DNA from: Gemmatimonadota bacterium
GTDB taxonomy: Bacteria > Gemmatimonadota > Gemmatimonadetes > Longimicrobiales > Gaopeijiaceae
Length of the DNA: 18,473 bases
Reading direction: 5' to 3'
NCBI GenBank assembly: GCA_026713345.1
Contig: JAPOOQ010000402.1
Location: 1 to 18,473 of the forward strand
Below, piece by piece: positions 6,568 through 13,806 of the stretch (the stretch's first letter is position 1; every line of letters starts with the position of its first letter). The notes under the pieces are model-generated. The model saw only the letters and a program-made list of their open reading frames with translations. It had not been told where the DNA came from and did not search any database. Made by a program: the position numbers and the translations under genes.

Positions 6568-8171
6568 CCGCCGTCGGCAGGTGCGGTGTTCTTGCGCTCG
6601 CCGCGCTCTTCCCGGCGGTGGCGGCGCCCGTGCACGCACAGAACCCGCAGCGCCCTGTGGTCGTCGCTTCGAAGACATTCGCGGAGTCCTACCTGCTCGC
6701 GGAGGTCTTCGCCCAGGTTCTCGAGGCCCACGGCCACGCCGTAGACCGCCGTCCCGGACTCGGCATGACCCAACTGCTGATGCAGGCGATTATCGGCGGA
6801 GACATCGACGTCTACCCCGAGTACACCGGTACCGGGCTCGCGGCCGTCCTGCAGGAGACGGCCACCGGGGGTTCGGTCGGAGTCTTCAACCGGGTCAGCG
6901 AAGTGTTCGAGGCGCGCTGGGGACTGCACTGGCTCCCACCTCTGGGATTCGAGAACACCTACGCCATCGCGATGCGCCGGGAGGTGGCGGATTCACTCGG
7001 CGTCGGCACGCTCTCCGGGCTCGCAGCGATCGCACCGGAACTCGCGGGCGGGTTTTCGCCGGACTTCATCGGCCGAGCCGACGGACTGGACGGTCTCGCG
7101 GCCACGTACGGGATCGAATTCCGCGAGACGCACAGCCTCCTGCAGGCGGTCAAATACCAGGCGCTCGAGGAGGGCGAGGTCGACGTCATCGACGCCTATT
7201 CCACCGATGGTGCGATCTCGCGCTACGACCTCACCGTCCTCGCCGACGATCGAGGCTTCTTTCCACCCTACGACGCCGCGCCGCTGTTGAGCCGGAGCTT
7301 CCGGGAGGAGGGTCCGGACGCGGTGCTGGCCCTGAACAGCCTGGCCGGGAGGATCAGCGTCGACGCCGTGCGGAGGGCCAACGAGCGGATCGAGGTCGAG
7401 GGCAGGCCCGTCGCGGAGGCGGCGGCGGCGCTTCTGGCCGAGATCGGGCTGGGCACGGGTCAAACCGGGCCGGCGCTCGACGCGGACGAGTCGGGTGGAC
7501 GAGGAAACGCCGAGCCGGTCCTCCTGGCGCTGCCGCGGCACATGTGGGACAACCGGAGCGAACTCGGCCGCCAGGTCACCCGCCATCTCTTCCTGGTGCT
7601 CGCCTCGCTGGGTGCGGCGATCCTGGTGGCTCTTCCGGCGGGTGTCGCGCTCGAGCGCCGGCGCGCGCTGGCCGGATCCGCCCTGCGGGTGGCGGGGGTG
7701 TTGCAGACCATCCCGAGCATCGCGCTCCTCGGCTTCATGATCCCCGTGCTGGGGATCGGGGTGGCTCCGGCGATCGCGGCCCTCTTCCTGTACTCGCTCC
7801 TCCCGATCCTGCGCAACACCTACACGGGGATCATCGAGGCCGCACCCGACGCGGTGGGGGCGGGGCGCGCGCTGGGGATGACCGAGTGGCAGCTGCTGCG
7901 CCGCATCCGGCTTCCGCTGGCCGCGCCGGTGATCATGGCGGGGGTGCGGACGGCGGCTGTGATCAACGTGGGGACCGCGACGCTCGCGGCCTTCATCGGA
8001 GCGGGCGGCCTGGGCGATCCGATCGTGGCGGGGTTGTCGCTCTCCGACCCGGTGATGATCCTCTCCGGCGCCGTGCCCGCCGCCGCGCTCGCGCTGGTGG
8101 TGGACTGGGGACTGGCTGGCGCCGAAGCCGTGGTCGCCCCCCGGGGGGTGGCGGAGGACATCCACCGGTGA
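6564..8171 (+). CDS. Fused substrate-binding protein and permease of the quaternary-amine ABC importer
   Basis: One 535-aa chain carries both the periplasmic receptor and the membrane channel. A signal-like hydrophobic segment (1-26, ending VHAQ) is followed by an OpuAC/ProX-type binding domain (about 30-300). Its motifs are KTFAESYLLAE, GLGMTQLL, DVYPEYTGTG and DAYSTDGAI, typical for binding trimethylammonium-type ligands through aromatic residues. After a linker, the permease domain starts near residue 340. It has about five or six membrane segments and the ATPase-contact loop around 426-450 (EAAPDAVGAGRALGMTEWQLL). The start GTG 6564 shares GTGA with the preceding stop. The order (binding domain first) is the reverse of OpuA/EgtU-type fusions I know of. 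Glycine betaine, choline, carnitine or ergothioneine-like ligands are plausible; the sequence does not decide. Confidence 0.9.
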   Translation: MTAVGRCGVLALAALFPAVAAPVHAQNPQRPVVVASKTFAESYLLAEVFAQVLEAHGHAVDRRPGLGMTQLLMQAIIGGDIDVYPEYTGTGLAAVLQETATGGSVGVFNRVSEVFEARWGLHWLPPLGFENTYAIAMRREVADSLGVGTLSGLAAIAPELAGGFSPDFIGRADGLDGLAATYGIEFRETHSLLQAVKYQALEEGEVDVIDAYSTDGAISRYDLTVLADDRGFFPPYDAAPLLSRSFREEGPDAVLALNSLAGRISVDAVRRANERIEVEGRPVAEAAAALLAEIGLGTGQTGPALDADESGGRGNAEPVLLALPRHMWDNRSELGRQVTRHLFLVLASLGAAILVALPAGVALERRRALAGSALRVAGVLQTIPSIALLGFMIPVLGIGVAPAIAALFLYSLLPILRNTYTGIIEAAPDAVGAGRALGMTEWQLLRRIRLPLAAPVIMAGVRTAAVINVGTATLAAFIGAGGLGDPIVAGLSLSDPVMILSGAVPAAALALVVDWGLAGAEAVVAPRGVAEDIHR

Positions 8172-9256
8172 GTCTCCTGCGACGCTACCTGTTGCCCGGC
8201 TTCATCTTCCAGTCGGTGGTGATCGCTGGTGGATACGGGACCGGCCGGGAACTGGTCGAGTTCTTCCTGTCGCGCGGGCCGCTCGGAGGGCTGCTGGCCA
8301 TGGCCCTGTCGACGGCCCTCTTCAGCGCGGTGTGCGTCGTGAGCTACGAATTCGCCCGAGTGTTCCGGGCCTACGAGTACAGGAGCTTCTTCCAGAGGCT
8401 CCTGGGCCCAGGCTGGGTCGCCTTCGAGGCCCTCTACATCGCCCTGATGATGATCGTGCTGGCCGTGATCGCCGCCGCTGCCGGATCCATCCTCGAAGGG
8501 ACCTTTGGCTTTCACTATCTCGTGGGCGTGATCGGGATCATGACGGCCGTCGGCCTGCTGGTCCTCGGTGGAAACCGGATCATCGAGCGTATTTTCACGG
8601 GATGGTCGGCGGTACTCTACCTGGTGTATCTGGTCTTCTTCGTCTGGTGCCTGACGAGCTTCAGCCCCGGTATCCGTAGCGCGCTGGCAAGCGGTGGAAT
8701 CGAAGGAAGCTGGATCCGCAGCGGTTTCGAGTACGTGGGTTACAATCTCGGCGTCCTGCCCGCCGTGCTGATCACCATACGGCACGCCCGCAGCCGCAGG
8801 GATACGCTCGTTTCCGGGCTGCTCTCAGGTCCCATCGGGATGATCCCGGCGTTTCTGTTCTTCGTGGCCATCGCGGGGCAGTACCCGGGAATCGTGGACG
8901 AAACCTTGCCGGCGAACCACATGCTGGAGCTGCTCGGTTCGCGCGGCTTCCAGATCGTCTTCCAGGTCATGCTCTTCGGGACGCTGGCCGAGACCGGCGC
9001 GGGGCTCATCCACGCGGTCAACGAACGGATCGCCCGGAGCTACGACGACAGAGGCAGAGAATTGCCGTCGGTCACCCGGGTCGCGGCCGCCGTGGGCATG
9101 CTGGCGCTCGGCGCGCTGATTGCCCAGTTCGGACTGATCCCGCTGATCGGCGCGGGCTACCGCTATATCTCCTACGGATACCTGGCCGTCTTTGTTCTGC
9201 CGGTCATGACCTGGGGCATCTTCCTCATCCGGAAACACCGCGCCGCAGCCGATTGA
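8168..9256 (+). CDS. YkvI-like polytopic membrane protein (APC/LeuT-fold superfamily)
   Basis: This is a 362-aa, almost entirely hydrophobic protein with about ten membrane segments. The start GTG 8168 shares GTGA with the stop of the permease fusion. The first helix carries IAGGYGTGRELVEFF, a glycine-rich broken helix like that of Bacillus YkvI and other APC/LeuT-fold carriers. Later features are YEYRSFF, a GGNRIIERIFTGWS loop and LAETGAGLIHAVNERI. The family has no established substrate that I know of. As the last gene of an operon with a dehydratase and an ABC importer, it could export the product or import a related amino acid, but that is inference. Its 3' end overlaps the convergent MFS gene by 32 nt. 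Confidence 0.75.
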   Translation: MSLLRRYLLPGFIFQSVVIAGGYGTGRELVEFFLSRGPLGGLLAMALSTALFSAVCVVSYEFARVFRAYEYRSFFQRLLGPGWVAFEALYIALMMIVLAVIAAAAGSILEGTFGFHYLVGVIGIMTAVGLLVLGGNRIIERIFTGWSAVLYLVYLVFFVWCLTSFSPGIRSALASGGIEGSWIRSGFEYVGYNLGVLPAVLITIRHARSRRDTLVSGLLSGPIGMIPAFLFFVAIAGQYPGIVDETLPANHMLELLGSRGFQIVFQVMLFGTLAETGAGLIHAVNERIARSYDDRGRELPSVTRVAAAVGMLALGALIAQFGLIPLIGAGYRYISYGYLAVFVLPVMTWGIFLIRKHRAAAD

Positions 9257-10394
9257 TCGCCGCGATCCCCGCGGCCGGCCCGAGCGCCAGCACGGCGAAT
9301 GCCCAGCGCCACCCCACCTGGTCGGCGATCCACGGCATGCCCTGCACCGTGACCGACGCCAGCAGGAATCCCGCGCACGTCTGCAGCGTCAAGGCGGTTC
9401 CCGCGGCCTCCGGCAGAGCGAGTTCGGTGACGAGCGCGCTGAACTGCGCCGAGTCGGCCACCACGAAGAAGCCCCAAACCAGCGTGACCGCCACGACAAG
9501 CGGAAACATCTGCCCGAAGAGGAGACCGATTACGAGACAGCACAGGCCACTGGCGGCCATCGCCCGGTTGACGAGCCGCTCCCGGCCGATCCGGTCGGCC
9601 GCCCACCCGCCCCACAGGCACCCCAGTCCCCCGGCCGCGAGCGCGCCGAAGCTGGCCAGCTCCACGTAGCCGCCCCCCTGCCCCGCCGCCTCGCTCGACG
9701 CGGCCAGGAATGCCGGCACCCAGGCCCACATCGCGTACAGCTCCCACATGTGGCCCAGATACCCGGCCGTGGCGAGCCGGGTCTCGCGGTGACGGATCAC
9801 CCGCGCGGCGAGTCCCCACGAGAACGGGCCCCGTTTGAACGGGTAGGGCCCGTCGCGGTAGAGCAGCAGCACGAGGAGACCCCCGGCCAGCGCCCCCGCC
9901 GACGCGCCCAGGACGACCTGCTCAGGCCCCGCGTTCGGTAGCGCCTTGAGGAGGTACGGCGTGGCCTTTCCGACCGTGAGGGCACCCACGATCGTCCCGA
10001 TGGCGAGCCCGCGTGCCGAACGGAACCAGGTAGCGGCCATCTTCATTGCCGGCGGGTAGACGCCCGCGAGCAGGAAGCCGGTCGCGAAGCGTAGCGCCAC
10101 CGCCTCGCCGAAGCCCGGGGCGGCGAGCACGCCGGCGTTGGCGAGCGCTGCCAGTGCGGCTGCCACCGCGAAGTAGACGCGCGAACGGACGATATCGGCC
10201 AGATTCAGGATCGCCGCTACCGCAGTCCCAGCGACGAAGCCGAGGTTGACTGCGGTGGCCAGCCACCCGGCCCCCGCGGCGGACAGATTCCAGCGCGCGG
10301 CGAGGTCGTCCGACACTGCCGTCGCGGTGAACCAGAGCGACATCCCCAGCAACTCGGCAACTCCGAGCAGCGCGAGGATCCACCATCGTTTCAC
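9225..10394 (-). CDS. Major facilitator superfamily transporter
   Basis: This 389-aa protein has about twelve hydrophobic segments in two halves separated by a cytoplasmic loop near residues 185-205 (GPYPFKRGPFSWGLAARVIRH). AADRIGRERL in the second half resembles the MFS loop signature. The first helix pair contains LLGMSLWFTATAV, a start common among uncharacterised or nitrate/cyanate-type MFS porters; no substrate can be assigned. The start is GTG 10394, the only fitting start. It has a weak ribosome site and lies 28 nt behind the stop of the multi-HTH gene, so the two are probably one transcript. The 3' end overlaps the YkvI-like gene tail-to-tail, leaving no room for a terminator. Confidence 0.88.
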   Translation of the reverse strand: MKRWWILALLGVAELLGMSLWFTATAVSDDLAARWNLSAAGAGWLATAVNLGFVAGTAVAAILNLADIVRSRVYFAVAAALAALANAGVLAAPGFGEAVALRFATGFLLAGVYPPAMKMAATWFRSARGLAIGTIVGALTVGKATPYLLKALPNAGPEQVVLGASAGALAGGLLVLLLYRDGPYPFKRGPFSWGLAARVIRHRETRLATAGYLGHMWELYAMWAWVPAFLAASSEAAGQGGGYVELASFGALAAGGLGCLWGGWAADRIGRERLVNRAMAASGLCCLVIGLLFGQMFPLVVAVTLVWGFFVVADSAQFSALVTELALPEAAGTALTLQTCAGFLLASVTVQGMPWIADQVGWRWAFAVLALGPAAGIAAINRLRRGVSG

Positions 10395-10422
10395 CGACCG
10401 GAGATCGGCTCCCGCTCACCGC

Positions 10423-11907
10423 TCAGGGTTTCGCCTCCAACATGTCCGAGCTGTCCGTGCTCACGCTGAACCCCTCGCGCCGGAGCAGCAGGAAGACTTC
10501 CTTGCCAGGCTGGATGTCGCACGCCGCCAGCGCCTCGCGCAGGCGTCCGATCTCCGGACCGTTCGGGTCGTACGACCGCCAGATCACGGACGCATCGTGC
10601 ACACCCGGGGGATCCTCGAAGGGAATCTTCACCGATCCGTCCAGCCCCACGCCCAGGTACTGCGCGATCGCAGGTGAGATCTTCTGGCTGTTCCCCTTCA
10701 GGTGGTGCTCGCCAACCGTGAAGCGCAGCGCGGGTGTCCCGTCGGGCGCCCAGGCCACGTCCCGGGCGTCGGCAAGCCTCTGCCGTGGAGCGGACGGCGC
10801 CTCCGCAACGCGCACGTGGTCACCCACGATCTCGAACTTCCGAGTCCCGAGATAGTTCCGCACGGTTGCAGGGAGGACATCGAACTGACGGGGGATCCGC
10901 CGCACCAGTTCGGCGATCCTGGCCTGCCCGCCCCCGTCCTGGATCCGCTTCACCAACGCGTCCACGACACCGCCATAGGGTTCGTCGGTCCAGCCCTGCA
11001 GGCCCCACTTGTCCTTGGTGAAGCGAACGAAGAGCGGATCGGAGGAAAGCAGGCTGGACAGCGACGAATTGTCGCGGAGCCCGGATTCCCGCGCGATCGT
11101 CTGCCGGTCACACGGTTCTCCACTCCGGTCGAGGGCCAGGAAGACGCGGGCCCGCCGCGTGTCCCGCAGCACCAGGTGTCCCTGGAGGCGCACCAGGCCG
11201 GCGTTGCGCGCCAGCGACTCCCACTCCGGGGCCCCCTGTGCGCCGATCGTCTCGCGCAGCGCCTCTTCGTCGATCACCCCTGCCGGGTTGGCCAGGTCGG
11301 GTCCGTACTGCCGCGCCTTCCCGATGAACTCGCGGAAAGTGGCGTTGCCTACCACCCCGTCGAGGTACTCGTACCCCCCCGCCTTCATGACAGCGACCTC
11401 CGCGGCCTCCCGCCATTCCGGGGTGGCGTCACCCACGAACAGACCCAGGACCTTCTGGAACTTCCACGGAGGCGCCGCCTGGCCCACGGCCCGGGTCAGC
11501 CACTGCGCCGCCCGCGCGACCACCTCTCCAATCCGGCGGTCCACTTCCCAGCGCAGCCGGACCTCGAGCTGCCGCGCCCTCTCGCGGCTGACACCGAACT
11601 CGTCTCCGAGCGCAGCCAGTCGGGCCGGTGTCCTCGCGAAGGTTCGCTCGCGCGCGATCAGGCGCCTTCTCCGGTCGACCGCGTCGAGCACCACGCTGAA
11701 CTCCGCCCCGATCTGCACATCGGAGCGAAGCGCCTCTGCCGCGTCCGCGAAGGTGATGTCGCCAGCGACTTCACCCAATCCGCTCTGATCCAGAAGACGA
11801 TCGAAGTCGAGTTTGGCCAGATCGGCCAGACTCTCTGCACCGTGGAAGAAAACGGCACAGGCGAGTACGCGGTCGAGCGCTTCCTGATAGGTTGGGGATT
11901 CGATCAA
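10423..11907 (-). CDS. Multi-HTH protein with sigma70 region-4-like domain, function unknown
   Basis: A 494-aa soluble protein. The start is TTG 11907: an in-frame TGA lies eight codons upstream and no ATG or GTG intervenes. Residues 24-50 resemble an alpha-CTD/helix-hairpin-helix segment (SLADLAKLDFDRLL). Residues 97-126 (LAALGDEFGVSRERARQLEV) are a clear sigma70 region 4.2-like helix-turn-helix. Residues about 255-306 and 312-368 look like two winged helices; the first ends in FVRFTKDKWGLQGW and the second has HARE-HTH-like character. The last 100 residues (GEHHLKGN..., WRSYDPNGPEIGRLREAL) are probably a beta-rich domain that I cannot name. It lacks regions 2 and 3, so it is not a full sigma factor. 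It could be a transcriptional regulator or a DNA-binding partner of a defence or mobile system, but no such partner is nearby. The MFS gene follows. Confidence 0.8.
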   Translation of the reverse strand: MIESPTYQEALDRVLACAVFFHGAESLADLAKLDFDRLLDQSGLGEVAGDITFADAAEALRSDVQIGAEFSVVLDAVDRRRRLIARERTFARTPARLAALGDEFGVSRERARQLEVRLRWEVDRRIGEVVARAAQWLTRAVGQAAPPWKFQKVLGLFVGDATPEWREAAEVAVMKAGGYEYLDGVVGNATFREFIGKARQYGPDLANPAGVIDEEALRETIGAQGAPEWESLARNAGLVRLQGHLVLRDTRRARVFLALDRSGEPCDRQTIARESGLRDNSSLSSLLSSDPLFVRFTKDKWGLQGWTDEPYGGVVDALVKRIQDGGGQARIAELVRRIPRQFDVLPATVRNYLGTRKFEIVGDHVRVAEAPSAPRQRLADARDVAWAPDGTPALRFTVGEHHLKGNSQKISPAIAQYLGVGLDGSVKIPFEDPPGVHDASVIWRSYDPNGPEIGRLREALAACDIQPGKEVFLLLRREGFSVSTDSSDMLEAKP

Positions 11908-11922
11908 TCTTGGTTCGTCGCG

Positions 11923-11950
11923 TTGGATTTCTCAAACAGGAATGTATAAA
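11923..11950 (+). promoter_or_regulatory. Putative promoter of the aminotransferase unit
   Basis: TTGGAT (11923-11928) and TATAAA (11945-11950) are separated by 16 bp. The expected start is near 11957, giving an 88-nt leader to ATG 12045, or about 50 nt to the alternative TTG 12009. The -10 overlaps that of the divergent promoter. Confidence 0.5.
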
Positions 11951-11955
11951 ATACA
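11943..11955. promoter_or_regulatory. Perfect 13-bp palindrome covering two divergent -10 elements
   Basis: TGTAT-AAA-ATACA is a perfect inverted repeat with a 3-bp centre. It overlaps the -10 boxes of both divergent promoters, so a single bound dimer could shut both. The symmetry may also simply reflect two -10 elements facing each other. Confidence 0.45.
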
Positions 11956-11976
11956 AGCTCATTTGCGCTGGGACAA
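11948..11976 (-). promoter_or_regulatory. Putative promoter of the multi-HTH/MFS unit
   Basis: On the minus strand, TTGTCC (11971-11976) and TATTTT (11948-11953) are separated by 17 bp. The expected start is near 11941, about 34 nt before TTG 11907. Confidence 0.45.
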
Positions 11977-12044
11977 CCTCCACCAGCGCAGCGGACGGAG
12001 TGTGCGCCTTGCCAGATGCTGTGACCGATTCTACCGTCCGTGCC

Positions 12045-13205
12045 ATGAATCAACGTACAGCCACCCGCACACATACTTTCACCGAGTCGGTCATTCGCGA
12101 CATGACCCGGGTCGCACGGCAGCATGATGCGATCAACCTCGCGCAAGGCTTCCCCGACTTTCCGGCCCCGCAATTGCTGAAGGATGCCGCCTGCAGGGCC
12201 ATCCAGGCAGACGTCAATCAATACGCGATCGCCTGGGGCACGCCCGCGCTGCGTTCCGCTCTGGCCCGGAAGTATCATGAATGGTACGGCCTCGCGGTCG
12301 ACCCCGACAGCGAAGTCACGGTGACCTGCGGCGCCACCGAAGCGATGGCGGTGGTCATGCTCGCGGTGATCGATCCGGGCGAAGAGGTGATCGTCCTGGA
12401 GCCATTCTACGAAAACTACGGCCCGGACGCGATCCTCTGCGACGCATCCCCCTTCTTCCTGCCCCTTGCCGCGCCCGATTTTCGTCTCGATCCCGGCCGG
12501 CTGCGCTCCGCGGTCACCCCGCGCACCCGGGCCATCGTCATCAACACGCCCAACAACCCCACGGGCCGCGTTTTCGACTCGGACGAGATGTCTGCCGTCG
12601 CCGAACTCTGCATCGAACACGACCTGCTCGCGATCACCGACGAGATCTACGAGCACATCATCTTCGCGGGCGGGCACATACCGCTGGCCGGGATGGCGGG
12701 CATGCGCGAGCGGACAATCATCATCTCGGGGCTCTCCAAGACATTCAGCGTCACCGGATGGCGGGTCGGCACGATCGTGGCGCCTCCGGTCCTCACAGGC
12801 GCCATGCGCAAGGTCCACGACTTCCTCACCGTCGGCGCCCCCGCGCCGCTCCAGGAGGCGTGCGCGGCGGGACTCGACTCGCTGGGGCGCGACTACTATG
12901 AAGGGATCGCGCGCGACTACCGCGAACGCCGTGATATCCTCCATCGCGGTCTCCGTGACGCGGGTTTCGCCTGCACGCCTCCCGAGGGGGCCTACTACAT
13001 CATGGCCGACTTCTCGGCCCTCAGCGATCTGGACGACGTGGCTTTCAGCACCTTCCTGGCCAGGGAGTGCGGTGTGGCGCCGGTTCCCGGATCCTCCTTC
13101 TACAGCCGGCCCGAGCGCGGCGCGAAGCTGGTCAGATTCGCGTTCTGCAAGCAGGCCGAGACCCTCGAGCGGGCCGTGCAGCGCCTCCGCTCGTTCTTCG
13201 GCTGA
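12045..13205 (+). CDS. PLP-dependent class I/II aminotransferase
   Basis: This fold-type I transaminase moves amino groups between an amino acid and a 2-oxo acid. In the 386-aa reading, FTESVIRDMTRVA and NLAQGFPDFPAP (31-42) are at the N-terminus. NTPNNPTG (168-175) and ITDEIYEHI (197-205) bind PLP, SGLSKTFSVTGWRVG carries the PLP lysine at 232, and LVRFAFCK near the end supplies the substrate carboxylate arginine. The N-terminus resembles kynurenine/glutamine- and methionine-type transaminases (YbdL-like), but specificity is open. The start is uncertain: ATG 12045 fits the family, whereas TTG 12009 in the same frame has GGAG 8 nt upstream. An SRPBCC gene follows after 7 nt, so the two are probably one operon. 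Confidence 0.92.
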   Translation: MNQRTATRTHTFTESVIRDMTRVARQHDAINLAQGFPDFPAPQLLKDAACRAIQADVNQYAIAWGTPALRSALARKYHEWYGLAVDPDSEVTVTCGATEAMAVVMLAVIDPGEEVIVLEPFYENYGPDAILCDASPFFLPLAAPDFRLDPGRLRSAVTPRTRAIVINTPNNPTGRVFDSDEMSAVAELCIEHDLLAITDEIYEHIIFAGGHIPLAGMAGMRERTIIISGLSKTFSVTGWRVGTIVAPPVLTGAMRKVHDFLTVGAPAPLQEACAAGLDSLGRDYYEGIARDYRERRDILHRGLRDAGFACTPPEGAYYIMADFSALSDLDDVAFSTFLARECGVAPVPGSSFYSRPERGAKLVRFAFCKQAETLERAVQRLRSFFG

Positions 13206-13212
13206 GGTTGCC

Positions 13213-13806
13213 GTGGCTGCCTTCCGCGTCTCCCGCATCTCCCCCACCGTGGCGCGCCGCGGGGCGATGGCCGCGGGGATTCTCGCCCTGCTGACGGCTC
13301 TCTTCGTGGGCGTGGGGATTTTCCTCCCCGGAACCGTCGAGGTGACGCGCTCGGTCGATATCGACGCGCAGCCCGGCGACGTCTTCCCCTTCCTCGACGA
13401 CCTGGACGCATGGACGGAGTGGACCCCGTGGGGCGATGTGGAATCGCGCCTGGAGGGCCCATCGTCCGGACCCGGAGCGCGCCGGGTGTGGGACGACCCG
13501 CGGCTGGGCTCCGGCTCCGTCACCATCGCCGCCTCCCGGCCGCCGCACTCGGTGGACTACGTCGTCGAGGTCGAAGGAGGAGCGCTCCGCTTCGAGGGCC
13601 GGATCGCGGTGGAGCCGCGCGCAGGGGGATCGCTCGTCACCTGGACCGAGCGGGCCGACCTCGGGTGGAACCCGCTGCTCGGCTGGACAGCTCTCAACAT
13701 GGAGGAATCACAGGGACGACAGCTCCAGGAGAGCCTGGACCGCCTGCGCGAGCGGATCCGGACCGGACCGGCGCAGGATCCTACAGCCTCTCAAGGGCCA
13801 GCCTGA
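13213..13806 (+). CDS. Membrane-anchored SRPBCC (polyketide cyclase/START-like) family protein
   Basis: A 197-aa protein. The start GTG 13213 is chosen because TGAGGT, overlapping the aminotransferase stop, lies 5 nt upstream; ATG 13267 would drop the basic N-terminus. One hydrophobic helix (about residues 20-40, AAGILALLTALFVGVGIFLPG) follows an Arg-rich stretch. The rest has the pattern of an SRPBCC ligand-binding domain: VEVTRSVDIDAQPGDVFPFL, the aromatic WTEWTPWGD, and a long C-terminal helix (EESQGRQLQESLDRLRERI). The domain probably faces the periplasm and binds a small hydrophobic ligand; which one is unknown. The last 26 nt overlap the end of rho on the other strand. Confidence 0.85.
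   Translation: MAAFRVSRISPTVARRGAMAAGILALLTALFVGVGIFLPGTVEVTRSVDIDAQPGDVFPFLDDLDAWTEWTPWGDVESRLEGPSSGPGARRVWDDPRLGSGSVTIAASRPPHSVDYVVEVEGGALRFEGRIAVEPRAGGSLVTWTERADLGWNPLLGWTALNMEESQGRQLQESLDRLRERIRTGPAQDPTASQGPA

Noticed and set aside
6581..8167. Open frame running through the permease-fusion gene and joining the YkvI-like frame
   Set aside because: The stretch before 8168 is Arg/Gly/Pro-rich out-of-frame sequence, while the other frame encodes a recognisable transporter; the YkvI-like gene begins at GTG 8168.
11904..13526. 540-codon minus-strand open frame opposite the aminotransferase
   Set aside because: Composition is shadow-like, and the opposite strand encodes all the aminotransferase motifs.
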